A stretch of DNA of 64,000 bases. It comes from Aromatoleum anaerobium (GTDB lineage Bacteria > Pseudomonadota > Gammaproteobacteria > Burkholderiales > Rhodocyclaceae). Positions 19,500-30,650 of the stretch are shown in pieces. The stretch lies in the NCBI RefSeq assembly GCF_012910705.2, contig NZ_WTVG02000040.1:1-64000 (forward strand). Reading direction: 5' to 3'. Below the pieces are notes generated by a model. It worked only from the letters and a program-made list of their open reading frames with translations, did no database searches and had not been told where the DNA came from. Each line of letters begins with the position of its first letter. The first letter of the stretch is position 1. The position numbers and the translations under genes are program-made.

Positions 19500-21335
19500 A
19501 TGCGTAACAATTCAGAGCAATGGCACGCCGAGTCCCCGCCCCGGCAGGTAAGATCCCCTGAAAAGCGCGGGCCACCCGTGGTTCCGACCCCGACTCACTC
19601 CGACGAAAACGCTGTGAAAACGTCTCATGAGTCTTTTCAGGCGTGGGCGCATCGACTTGCCGGGGCGGCACTCGCGGCGGCGCTGATGACTTCCTCCCCA
19701 CTGCTGGCCCACCCGCCACTGTTCGCCTCCGCGTTGCCGCTGGTCGCGCCGCTCGCAGGCCTGCTCCTGGTTCTCGTCGCGCTGTTCGCCTGGCATGTTT
19801 TCCGGCGCCGGCCGGCGGCCCGCGAGGCGTCCCGCGTCGCCGGCTTCGATTCCGCCGAACTCGTCGAACTGCTCGACCTGTCGTCGGACTGGCAATGGAA
19901 GACCGATGCGCAGCACCGCTATGTTCACATCACCGCGGGCCTGCAGGAGCACTCGCGGATCGACCCGCTCGAATTCCTCGGCCGCACGCCTTGGGAACTC
20001 GACTCCGGGGAGGCCCTCGCGCACAGGGACGCATGCCAGGCGAGCCTTGCGCAGCAGGCACCGCTGAACCTGACGCTGTGCCGCCACGACAATACCGGGA
20101 GGCGCCGCTATCTCGAACTGGTCGGGCGCCCGCTCTACCACGACGGAAGCTTCGCCGGCTACCACGGCATCGGGCGGGACATCACGCACCGGGTCGAGTC
20201 CGACCAGTCGCTGCGCGAGAACCAGGTGCGCTATCGCGAGCTGATCGAGTCGGTCAACGAGATCATCTTCCGCACCGATGAAAGCGGCCGGCTGACATTC
20301 CTGAACCGGGGCTGGGAAACGATCACCGGCTACACGCTGAAGGAGAGCCTCGACACCGCGCTGGTGGATCACTTCCACCCCGACGATCGCACCGCGGCTT
20401 GGCACCAGATATCGCTGGTTTTCCGGCAGGAGATCCCGGCGTGGAGCGCCCAATTGCGGCTGCTGACGCAAAACGGCGAGATACGCTGGGTCGAGGCGAC
20501 CGCGCATCGCGTGGACCGCGGCAACGAAGACGGCACGGCGCCGCGCGGCTTGGCGGGAACGCTGTTCGATATCTCGGCGCGCAAGATCGCCGAGATGACG
20601 CTGCGCAATATCAACCGGGAACTCGAGGCCCGGGTCCGCGCCCGCACCGCCGAGCTGGAAGCGTCGAACCGCGAGCTCGAGGCGTTTTCGTATTCGGTGT
20701 CCCACGACCTGCGCGCACCGCTGCGCGCGATCGACGGGTTCGCCCGCATCCTCGAGGAAGAACTCGGCGACGGCCTCGAGCCGGACGCACGGGAGCATAT
20801 CGGGCGCATCCGCAAGGCCGGCATGCGCATGTCGCACCTCATCGACGACCTGATCAAGCTCGCGCAGCTGGCGCGCCACTCGCTGCAGAGGGAAACATTC
20901 GATCTGTCGGAACTCGCGATCCAGATCATCGACGAGCTGCGCCGGAACGAGCCGGACCGGCGCGTCGAGGTGGAGATAACGAGGGACCTGCTGGTGACGG
21001 CCGACCGCGGACTGATGCAGCTCGCGCTCCAGAACCTGCTCGGCAACGCGTGGAAGTTTTCTTCACGCAACGCGGTCGCGCACATCTCGCTGACGGCGAA
21101 GCGCGATCTGGGCCAGCGCGTGTTCTGCATCACGGACGACGGCGTCGGCTTCGACATGACCTTCGCCAGCAACCTGTTCCGCGCCTTTCATCGCCTGCAC
21201 CGCAGCACCGATTTTCCCGGCTCCGGGATAGGCCTCGCGACGACCTACCGCATCATCGAGCGCCACGGCGGGCAGATCTGGGCGAAATCGAAGCCCGGCG
21301 AGGGCGCAAGCTTCTATTTCACGCTCGGCCGATGA
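19500..21335 (+). CDS. PAS-domain sensor histidine kinase
   Basis: Up to 611 residues. The start is uncertain: GTG at 19614 (MKTSHESFQ) is an alternative because the first 38 residues look non-conserved. One hydrophobic segment (about 75-98) is followed by two PAS domains ('LSSDWQWKTDAQHRYVHITA', then 'VNEIIFRTDESGRLTFLNRG'), a dimerisation domain with phospho-acceptor SHDLRAPLRAI, N box NLLGNAWKFS, G1 DDGVGFDM and G2 GSGIGLATTYRI. It is the phytochrome-like, cyanobacterial-style kinase type. No response regulator is adjacent, so it is an orphan; ligand and output are unknown. Confidence 0.88.
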   Translation: MRNNSEQWHAESPPRQVRSPEKRGPPVVPTPTHSDENAVKTSHESFQAWAHRLAGAALAAALMTSSPLLAHPPLFASALPLVAPLAGLLLVLVALFAWHVFRRRPAAREASRVAGFDSAELVELLDLSSDWQWKTDAQHRYVHITAGLQEHSRIDPLEFLGRTPWELDSGEALAHRDACQASLAQQAPLNLTLCRHDNTGRRRYLELVGRPLYHDGSFAGYHGIGRDITHRVESDQSLRENQVRYRELIESVNEIIFRTDESGRLTFLNRGWETITGYTLKESLDTALVDHFHPDDRTAAWHQISLVFRQEIPAWSAQLRLLTQNGEIRWVEATAHRVDRGNEDGTAPRGLAGTLFDISARKIAEMTLRNINRELEARVRARTAELEASNRELEAFSYSVSHDLRAPLRAIDGFARILEEELGDGLEPDAREHIGRIRKAGMRMSHLIDDLIKLAQLARHSLQRETFDLSELAIQIIDELRRNEPDRRVEVEITRDLLVTADRGLMQLALQNLLGNAWKFSSRNAVAHISLTAKRDLGQRVFCITDDGVGFDMTFASNLFRAFHRLHRSTDFPGSGIGLATTYRIIERHGGQIWAKSKPGEGASFYFTLGR

Positions 21336-21568
21336 ATGCCCCCGCCATCGGATGCGCCGCCCCGGGTTGCGGCAAGTCCCGATCGGAATGCCTTGCCACT
21401 TATGGCACAATGGCTCATGGTGCACTGCAGTAAGCTTGCACTCGGCTCAGATTCGACCAGACTGTAACGACTGCAATTCCGGTACTCATCGAAGCGTGGC
21501 CAACGAAGGTTTCCAAGGCCTCGTCACCCACGGCCAGCGGTTACGGACCCTGCATCCAGGCGATAAAA

Positions 21569-24256
21569 ATGAAAGAGAAGCACTACCTCAGTCCCCTGCT
21601 CGAACCCAAATCGGTCGGCGTGATCGGCGCGAGCCAGCGTGAAGCATCCCTGGGCAACGTGGTGATCCGCAACATGCAGAACGCGGGTTTCCGCGGCCGG
21701 CTGTTCGCCGTCAACCCCAAGCACGAATCCGTGCTCGGCGTGCCCTGCTACAAATCGGTCGAGGACGTGCCGCACCGCCTCGACCTCGTGGTCATCGCAG
21801 TGCGCGCCGACCAGGTGCTATCGATCGTCGAGAGCTGCGGTCGCGCCGGCGTGAAGGCGGTCATCATCATGTCGACCGGATTCTCCGAGACCGGCGCGCG
21901 CGGCGCGCTGCTCGAACGCCACGTCGTCGAGGCCGCGCGCCGCTACCGCATTCGCCTGCTCGGCCCGAACTGCCTCGGCATCATGCGTCCGGTGCTGGGC
22001 CTGAACGCGACGTTCGCGCATGTCAGCGCGATCAAGGGCACGATCGGCCTGATCTCACAGTCCGGGGCGCTGTGCACGTCGATCCTGGACTGGGCGGAAC
22101 CGAACAACATCGGCTTCTCGGCGGTCGTCTCGCTCGGCTCGTCGAGCGACATCGACTTCGGCGAAGTGCTCGAATACATGATCTCGGACCCGCGCACCGA
22201 GAGCATCATCATGTATGTCGAAGGCATCCGCGACGCGCGCCGCTTCATGAGCGCGCTGCGCGGCGCGGCGCGCGTCAAGCCGGTGCTGCTGATCAAGGTG
22301 GGGCGCCACCCGGACGTGTCGCGCGCGATCCGCTCGCACTCGGGCTCGATGAGCGGCAACGATGCGGTCTTCGATGCTGCACTGCGGCGAGCCGGCGTCA
22401 TCCGGCTGTACAACATGGGGCAGCTGTTCGCCGCGGCGAACGCGCTGTTCTCGCACTTCCGCCCGCGCGGCAACCGCCTGGCGATCGTCACCAACGGCGG
22501 CGGGCCGGGCGTGATGGCGGCCGACCGCGCGGCCGACCTGGATATCCCGCTTTCCGAGTTCTCGGACGGCACGATGGAAAAGCTCAACGCCGCGCTGCCG
22601 GCCGGATGGTCGCACGGCAACCCGGTGGACATCCTCGGCGACGCGGACGTCGAGCGTTATCGCAAGGCCGTTCAGGCGGTGCTCGAAGGGCCGAACGTCG
22701 ACGGCGTGCTGGTGATGCTGACGCCGCAGGCCAACACCGATCCGACGGCGGTCGCCGAGGCGGTCGTCGAGCTCGAGAAGACCGCCGACAAGCCGGTCGT
22801 GACGTGCTGGATGGGCGAGCAGCTGGTCGGCCCCGGGCGCAAGGTTTTCGAAGCCGCCGGCATCCCGACTTTCCGCACCCCGGAGCCGGCGGTCGAGCTG
22901 TTCAGCCACCTGTCGGCGTACTACCGCAACCAGAAGCTGCTGATGCAGACGCCGGCGTCGCTGTCGCACCTCAATCCGCCGAGCGTCGAGAGCGCGCGGC
23001 TGGTCATCGAGACCGCGCTGGCCGAGCGCCGCAAGGTGCTCAACTCGATGGAATCGAAGGCGCTGCTCGCCGCGTTCCGCATCCCGATCGCGCAGACCGT
23101 GGTCGCGCGCTCGGCGACCGAGGCGATGGTGCTCGCCGAGGAAATCGGCCTGCCGGTGGTGATGAAGATCGACTCGCCGTCGATCATCCACAAGGCTGAC
23201 TCCGGCGGCGTGCGGCTCAATCTCGGCAGCCTCGCGGCGGTGCGCACCGCGTACCAGGAAATCCTCGAGGAAGTGCGCAAGAACAAGCCCGCGGCGACGA
23301 TCAACGGCGTCGCGATCGAGCCGATGATCCTCAAGCGCAACGGCCGGGAACTCGTCGTCGGCGTCAGGCGCGACGCGGTGTTCGGCCCGGTGATCACTTT
23401 CGGCGAAGGCGGCAACCGCGTGGTCGCGAACCGCGACATGGAAATCGCGCTGCCGCCGCTGAACCACTACCTCGTGCGCGACCTGATCAAGTCGTCGCGC
23501 GTGTCGGTGCTGCTCGGCGAATTCCGCAACATGCCGCCGGTGAATATGGAGTCGCTGGAGTTCGTGCTGCTGCGCGTCTCCGAGATGGTGTGCGAACTGC
23601 CGTGGATCACCGAGCTCGAGATCAATCCGCTGATCGTCGACGAGAACGGCGCCGTCGCCGTCGACGCGCGCGTGACGGTCGAGAACGTCTCGCCGTCGGT
23701 CGACCGCTACGCGCACATGGCGATCCATCCGTATCCGTCGCAGCTCATCACGAAGTGGACGAGTGTCGACGGCGTCGAGGTCACGATCCGGCCGATCAAG
23801 CCGGAAGACGCGGAGCTCGAAGTCGAGTTCGTGCGCACGCTGTCGGCCGAGACGAAGTACTACCGCTTCATGAACACGATGCGCGAGCTGCCGCCGGCGA
23901 TGGTCGCGCGGCTGACGCAGATCGACTACGACCGCGAGATGGCGTTCCTCGCGACGATCCAGGAAGGCGGCAAGGAAGTCGAGATCGGCGTGTGCCGCTA
24001 TGCGGTGAATCCGGACGGCGAATCCTGCGAATTCGCCATTGTCGTCGCCGACGCCTGGCAGCGCCACGGCCTCGCGCGCAAGCTGATGGGGATCCTCATC
24101 GAGACGGCGCGCAACAAGGGCATCATGTACATGAACGGCGTATTCCTCGCGAACAACGAGCGGATGCTGAAGTTCGTGCAGGGGCTCGGCTTCACGCTGT
24201 CGAACGATCCGGAAGACAGCACCGTCAAGATCGGCGTGCTCCCGCTGCAGGACTGA
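21569..24256 (+). CDS. Pat-type protein: NDP-forming acyl-CoA synthetase fused to GNAT acetyltransferase
   Basis: Protein of 895 residues. Order: CoA-binding Rossmann domain (SVGVIGASQREASLGN), succinyl-CoA ligase-like domains, an ATP-grasp-like domain (about 480-700; 'VVMKIDSPSIIHKADSGGV') and a C-terminal GNAT domain (about 735-890; 'AWQRHGLARKLMGILIETA'). This is the layout of Pat/PatZ (YfiQ), which acetylates lysines of acetyl-CoA synthetase and other enzymes. The RSHSGSMSG segment keeps a histidine at the place where active NDP-forming synthetases carry their phospho-histidine; if so, this copy might still be catalytic. It stands alone with about 230 bases of upstream DNA. Confidence 0.9.
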   Translation: MKEKHYLSPLLEPKSVGVIGASQREASLGNVVIRNMQNAGFRGRLFAVNPKHESVLGVPCYKSVEDVPHRLDLVVIAVRADQVLSIVESCGRAGVKAVIIMSTGFSETGARGALLERHVVEAARRYRIRLLGPNCLGIMRPVLGLNATFAHVSAIKGTIGLISQSGALCTSILDWAEPNNIGFSAVVSLGSSSDIDFGEVLEYMISDPRTESIIMYVEGIRDARRFMSALRGAARVKPVLLIKVGRHPDVSRAIRSHSGSMSGNDAVFDAALRRAGVIRLYNMGQLFAAANALFSHFRPRGNRLAIVTNGGGPGVMAADRAADLDIPLSEFSDGTMEKLNAALPAGWSHGNPVDILGDADVERYRKAVQAVLEGPNVDGVLVMLTPQANTDPTAVAEAVVELEKTADKPVVTCWMGEQLVGPGRKVFEAAGIPTFRTPEPAVELFSHLSAYYRNQKLLMQTPASLSHLNPPSVESARLVIETALAERRKVLNSMESKALLAAFRIPIAQTVVARSATEAMVLAEEIGLPVVMKIDSPSIIHKADSGGVRLNLGSLAAVRTAYQEILEEVRKNKPAATINGVAIEPMILKRNGRELVVGVRRDAVFGPVITFGEGGNRVVANRDMEIALPPLNHYLVRDLIKSSRVSVLLGEFRNMPPVNMESLEFVLLRVSEMVCELPWITELEINPLIVDENGAVAVDARVTVENVSPSVDRYAHMAIHPYPSQLITKWTSVDGVEVTIRPIKPEDAELEVEFVRTLSAETKYYRFMNTMRELPPAMVARLTQIDYDREMAFLATIQEGGKEVEIGVCRYAVNPDGESCEFAIVVADAWQRHGLARKLMGILIETARNKGIMYMNGVFLANNERMLKFVQGLGFTLSNDPEDSTVKIGVLPLQD

Positions 24257-24307
24257 CCCCCCGAGACTCTCCCTCTCCCCCCAGGACCGATCCCACCTTA
24301 CCCGCTC

Positions 24308-25156
24308 ATGACCGCATCCATCGAAACACGCACCTTCCACGATCAACCCGCGCTCGTCCTGCGCACGCCGGGCGGCGCGCAGGCGGTCGTCTCGCTGTTC
24401 GGCGCCCAGGTGCTGTCCTGGACACCGGCCGGCGGCAGCGAGTGGCTGTACCTCAGTCCGCAGGCACGGCACGACGGCAGCACGGCGATTCGCGGCGGCA
24501 TCCCGGTATGCTTTCCGCAGTTCGCCACGCTCGGCAAGCTGCCGAAGAACGGCCTCGTGCGCACCCGGCCTTGGAGCCTTGGCGAGCAGCGCAGCGGCGA
24601 CGACTTCGCGCTGGTGACGCTGACGACGAGCGAAGACGATGCGAGCTACGCGGCGTGGCCGCAGCGCTTCTCCGCCGAGGTGACGGTGATCATCGAAAAC
24701 GAACGCCTCGGCGTCGAGTTCGAAGTCGAGAACACCGGCCACGCGTCGTTTGCGTTCACCGCCGCGCTGCACACCTACTTGCGCGTGCGCGAAGTCGAGA
24801 ACGCGCGCCTCGAGGGCCTGCACGGCCACGAATACCGCGACGCCGCGGACAACGACCGGATCAAGCGCGACAGCGGCGAGGCGCTCGTCGTCGAAGCCGA
24901 GACCGACCGCGTCTATCACGACGTGCAGCGCCCGTTGCTGCTGCGCGATGGCTGGCGCAGCCTCGGCATCAATGTCGAAGGCTTTCCGGACGTCGTGGTG
25001 TGGAACCCGTGGGAACAGCGCTGCGCGCAACTGCCCGACATGCCGGCCAACGGCTTCCGGCACATGCTGTGCGTCGAAGCCGCGGCCGCGCGCCGCAGGA
25101 TCGAGCTCGACGCCGGCGAGCAGTGGTACGGACGGCAAACCCTGATCGCGCTGTGA
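24308..25156 (+). CDS. D-hexose-6-phosphate mutarotase (YeaD-like)
   Basis: Protein of 282 residues of the aldose-1-epimerase superfamily, YeaD branch: 'GAQVLSWTPAGGSEWLYLSP', 'IRGGIPVCFPQF', 'HGHEYRD' and 'DVVVWNPWEQR' are characteristic, and the catalytic Glu lies near the C-terminus (LCVEAA). It interconverts alpha and beta glucose 6-phosphate. It follows the Pat gene by 51 bases, so co-transcription is possible. Confidence 0.9.
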   Translation: MTASIETRTFHDQPALVLRTPGGAQAVVSLFGAQVLSWTPAGGSEWLYLSPQARHDGSTAIRGGIPVCFPQFATLGKLPKNGLVRTRPWSLGEQRSGDDFALVTLTTSEDDASYAAWPQRFSAEVTVIIENERLGVEFEVENTGHASFAFTAALHTYLRVREVENARLEGLHGHEYRDAADNDRIKRDSGEALVVEAETDRVYHDVQRPLLLRDGWRSLGINVEGFPDVVVWNPWEQRCAQLPDMPANGFRHMLCVEAAAARRRIELDAGEQWYGRQTLIAL

Positions 25157-25285
25157 CCGCGGCACGACGCTCCGCCGTTCGGCGCTGACGCGGCGCGCCG
25201 GCGCTTGCGGCGGTGCGGCCGGTTGTTGCACCATCGCATCCTTTGCCCGGCGGCCGCTTGCCGCCTTCTCGGCCATTATTCCCTC

Positions 25286-27646
<2,361 letters not shown>

Positions 27647-27677
27647 AATGAGAATGCGCAATAACAGGAATCCCTGC

Positions 27678-28562
27678 ATGACTCCCAATCCGAGCTACGT
27701 CCGCGGTTTCCTGCTCGACGACCTCGACATCCGCGGCGCGGTGGTGCGTCTCGACGACGTCTGGAAAGCGCTGCAGGAAGGGCGCGACTACCCCGCCGAA
27801 GTGGCGCGCCTGCTCGGGGAAATGAGCGCCGTGTCCGCGCTGATCACCGCGAACCTGAAGCAGGCCGGCCGGCTGACGTTCCAGATCCAGGGCGAGCAGG
27901 CGCTCAGGCTGCTGGTCGTCGACTGCACCGAGACGCTGAACCTGCGCGCGTTCGCCGCAATCGACGGCGACATCCCCGCGGACGGCGGCCTGAAGGATCT
28001 GATCGGCGACGGCATCCTGCAGCTCACGCTCGACATCCCCGCGCTCGACCAGCCTTACCGCAGCCTCGTGCCGCTCGAGGGCGACAGCATCGCGGCGACC
28101 TTCGAACACTACCTGATGCAGTCCGAGCAGCAGCCCGCCGGCATCTGGCTCGCATGCAACGAGGATGCAGCCGCCGCCTTGTTCCTGCAGAAGCTGCCCG
28201 GCGCTGACGCGCGCGACGAGGACGGCTGGACGCGCGCCCACCTGCTGGCCCAGACCGTGCAGCCCGACGAGCTGCTGACGCTCGCGCCGGAAACCCTGCT
28301 CGGGCGGCTGTTCGCCGAAGAGAACGTCCGCCTGTTCGACGCCCGCCCGGTGACGCACGACTGGCCCGCCGACCGCGACAAGGTCATCGGCATGCTGCGC
28401 AGCCTCGGCGAAGCGGAAGTCAGGCGGATCATCGAGGAACATGGCGAGCTGGTCGTGCGCGACGACCTGTCCAACCACGACTACCGCTTCGAGCTCGCCG
28501 AGATCGATGCCCTTTTCGCATCGCATCCCGAACCGGGCACGCCGCCGTCGACACTGCACTGA
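27678..28562 (+). CDS. hslO: Hsp33 family chaperone lacking all redox-switch cysteines
   Basis: Protein of 294 residues. The N-terminal core is clearly Hsp33: '[19 protein letters not shown]', '[21 protein letters not shown]' and '[25 protein letters not shown]'. Canonical Hsp33 then has a zinc-binding redox switch, CXC followed about 30 residues later by CXXC. Here the matching segments read '[15 protein letters not shown]' and '[13 protein letters not shown]', with no cysteine. The only two cysteines (in VDCTE and LACNED) lie in the core. The reading frame is intact and the length normal, so this is not a frameshift. It may be a constitutive or differently triggered holdase; that is inference. 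Confidence 0.9.
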   Translation: MTPNPSYVRGFLLDDLDIRGAVVRLDDVWKALQEGRDYPAEVARLLGEMSAVSALITANLKQAGRLTFQIQGEQALRLLVVDCTETLNLRAFAAIDGDIPADGGLKDLIGDGILQLTLDIPALDQPYRSLVPLEGDSIAATFEHYLMQSEQQPAGIWLACNEDAAAALFLQKLPGADARDEDGWTRAHLLAQTVQPDELLTLAPETLLGRLFAEENVRLFDARPVTHDWPADRDKVIGMLRSLGEAEVRRIIEEHGELVVRDDLSNHDYRFELAEIDALFASHPEPGTPPSTLH

Positions 28563-28706
28563 CGAGGCGTTCCCGCAGACGGCCGGAGCGGCCCTGCGCC
28601 GCCCGCGCGAAGGCTTTGCACGAGGCACGAGCGGCATATCCCGCCAGCCTTGCCCGAATCCCTGCCGCTCAGTAGACTCCCAGCCTTTCAGCGACCTATC
28701 TCGCCC

Positions 28707-29492
28707 ATGCCCGCGTCCTCCCCTGCCATCCGCCCGATCGAGTTCCGCAACGCCAGCCTCGGCGCGACCATCGCGGTGCTGCGCGAAGCCGAACCGGCCC
28801 GCCTCGCGGATGCGCTGCACATGATGCTCGGCGGGATGCCGGATTTCTTCAGCGGCGATGCGACCGTGCTCGACTTTGCCGATCTCGCCGAACTGCCCGC
28901 GCGTATCGACTGGACCGGGCTGATGAGCCTGCTGCGCCGCTACCAGCTGCAGCCGGTCGGCGTGCGCAATCTTCCGCCCGAGCTTGCCGCGGCAGCGCGC
29001 CAGGCAGGGCTGGCGATCCTCGACGGCGCCGAGCTGCGCGACCGCCAGAACGGGCAGTCTGCGGCGCTTCGCCCTGCCCCGGCCCCGGCACCCGCCCCGG
29101 CGCCGCAGACTGCCCCGCCGCCTCCCGCCCCGGAGCCCCGGGCGGCGACCTTGTTCGTCGACCGCCCGCTGCGCTCGGGCCAGCAGGTCTATGCGCGCGG
29201 CGGCGACCTGGTGCTGTTCGCCGGGATGAGCAACGGCGCCGAAGTCATCGCCGACGGCAGCATCCACTGCTACGGCCCGCTGCGCGGGCGCGCGATCGCC
29301 GGCGCGCAGGGCGACGCTTCGGCACGTATCGTGTCGACCAACTTCGGCCCGGAGATCGTCTCGATCGCCGGCATTTTCCGCACTTTCGAACAAGGCATTC
29401 CGGAAGCGGTCGCCGGGCGCGCCGCGCTTGTCCGGCTGGTCGCGAGCGGATCCGACTACAAGCTTGGCATCGAACCGCTGCAGCTCGATTGA
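28707..29492 (+). CDS. minC: Septum-site determining protein MinC
   Basis: Protein of 261 residues. The N-terminal FtsZ-inhibiting domain ('IEFRNASLGATIAVLREA', 'LARLADALHMM'-like helix) is joined by a Pro/Ala linker (about residues 120-147) to the C-terminal beta-helix domain ('RSGQQVYARGGDLVLFAGM', 'GSIHCYGPLRGRAIAG'). That domain carries the conserved YGPLRGRA segment for dimerisation and MinD binding. An upstream ATG at 28650 is in frame; 28707 is preferred because the extra 19 residues look non-conserved. First gene of minCDE. Confidence 0.94.
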   Translation: MPASSPAIRPIEFRNASLGATIAVLREAEPARLADALHMMLGGMPDFFSGDATVLDFADLAELPARIDWTGLMSLLRRYQLQPVGVRNLPPELAAAARQAGLAILDGAELRDRQNGQSAALRPAPAPAPAPAPQTAPPPPAPEPRAATLFVDRPLRSGQQVYARGGDLVLFAGMSNGAEVIADGSIHCYGPLRGRAIAGAQGDASARIVSTNFGPEIVSIAGIFRTFEQGIPEAVAGRAALVRLVASGSDYKLGIEPLQLD

Positions 29493-29523
29493 GCGCGGCT
29501 CCATCTCTAGAAAAGGGTATACC

Positions 29524-30339
29524 GTGACTCGAGTCGTCGTCGTGACATCAGGCAAAGGTGGCGTGGGCAAGACCACCACCAGCGCGGCATTTTCTTCCGG
29601 GCTCGCACTGCGCGGCTTCAAGACCGCGGTAATCGACTTCGACGTCGGCCTGCGCAACCTCGACCTGATCATGGGCTGCGAGCGCCGCGTCGTGTATGAC
29701 CTCATCAACGTCATCAACGGCGAGGCGAAGCTCAACCAGGCGCTGATCAAGGACAAGCACTGCGACAATCTGTTCGTGCTGCCGGCCTCGCAGACGCGCG
29801 ACAAGGACGCGCTGACCGAGGAAGGTGTCGAGAAAGTGCTGAAGGAACTCGAGCACATGGGCTTCGACTACGTCGTCTGCGATTCGCCCGCCGGCATCGA
29901 GCGCGGCGCCGTGCTGGCATTGACCTTCGCCGACGAGGCGATCATCACGACGAACCCGGAAGTCTCGTCGGTGCGCGACTCGGACCGCATCCTCGGCATC
30001 CTGCAGTCGAAGTCGCGCCGCGCCGCCGAAAGCGACGAGCCGATCAAGGAGCACCTGCTCGTCACGCGCTATTCGCCCAAGCGCGTCGAAGAGGGTGAAA
30101 TGCTGTCGTACAAGGATGTCCAGGAGCTGCTGCGGGTGCCGCTGATCGGCGTCATCCCGGAATCGGAATCGGTGCTGCAGGCGTCCAACCAGGGCCTGCC
30201 GGCGATTCACCTGAAAGGCACCGACGTCGCCGAGGCCTATTCCGACGTCGTCGCCCGCTTCCTCGGCGACGAACGCCAACTGCGCTTCGTCAATTACGAA
30301 AAGCCGGGGCTGATCAAGCGCCTCTTCGGAGGCAGGTGA
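29524..30339 (+). CDS. minD: Septum-site determining ATPase MinD
   Basis: Protein of 271 residues starting at GTG ([13 protein letters not shown]). The deviant Walker A motif [11 protein letters not shown], the '[16 protein letters not shown]' switch and '[14 protein letters not shown]' identify a MinD-type ParA ATPase. The C-terminal amphipathic helix ([14 protein letters not shown]) is the membrane-targeting sequence. MinD oscillates with MinE and carries MinC to the poles. AAAAGG 8 bases upstream serves the GTG. Spacing to minC is 31 bases. Confidence 0.97.
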   Translation: MTRVVVVTSGKGGVGKTTTSAAFSSGLALRGFKTAVIDFDVGLRNLDLIMGCERRVVYDLINVINGEAKLNQALIKDKHCDNLFVLPASQTRDKDALTEEGVEKVLKELEHMGFDYVVCDSPAGIERGAVLALTFADEAIITTNPEVSSVRDSDRILGILQSKSRRAAESDEPIKEHLLVTRYSPKRVEEGEMLSYKDVQELLRVPLIGVIPESESVLQASNQGLPAIHLKGTDVAEAYSDVVARFLGDERQLRFVNYEKPGLIKRLFGGR

Positions 30340-30340
30340 G

Positions 30341-30607
30341 ATGTCCTTCCTTGCCCGCCTCTTCGGCGAGAAGAAGAAGACCGCGGAGATCGCGAAGAAC
30401 CGCCTGTCGCTGCTGATCGCCCACGAGCGCAGCGAGGGCGTGCCAAAAGCGGACTTCCTGCCGGCGCTGCAGCGGGAGCTGATCGAGGTCATCTCGAAGT
30501 ACGTCTCGGTCAATTCGGACGACATCAAGGTGCATCTCGACAAGCAGGACAACTACGAAGTCCTGGAAGTCAACATCGTCCTTCCCGAGCAGAATCAGGG
30601 CCGCTAG
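30341..30607 (+). CDS. minE: Cell division topological specificity factor MinE
   Basis: Protein of 88 residues. An amphipathic N-terminal segment ([19 protein letters not shown]) precedes the MinD-contact helix ('[13 protein letters not shown]') and the dimerisation domain. The start lies one base after the minD stop, so the two are co-translated. The last codons lie in a tandem 18-bp duplication. Confidence 0.96.
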   Translation: MSFLARLFGEKKKTAEIAKNRLSLLIAHERSEGVPKADFLPALQRELIEVISKYVSVNSDDIKVHLDKQDNYEVLEVNIVLPEQNQGR

Positions 30608-30623
30608 CAGAATCACGGCCGCT
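30588..30623. repeat. 18-bp tandem duplication spanning the minE stop
   Basis: Two copies of AGCAGAATCA(G/C)GGCCGCT lie head to tail (30588-30605 and 30606-30623) with one mismatch. The first encodes the end of MinE and supplies the T of the stop codon; the second is the start of the 3' untranslated region. It looks like a recent slippage duplication. Confidence 0.8.
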
Positions 30624-30650
30624 GTTCCCGCCCGGGCCGGCGGCGAAGGA

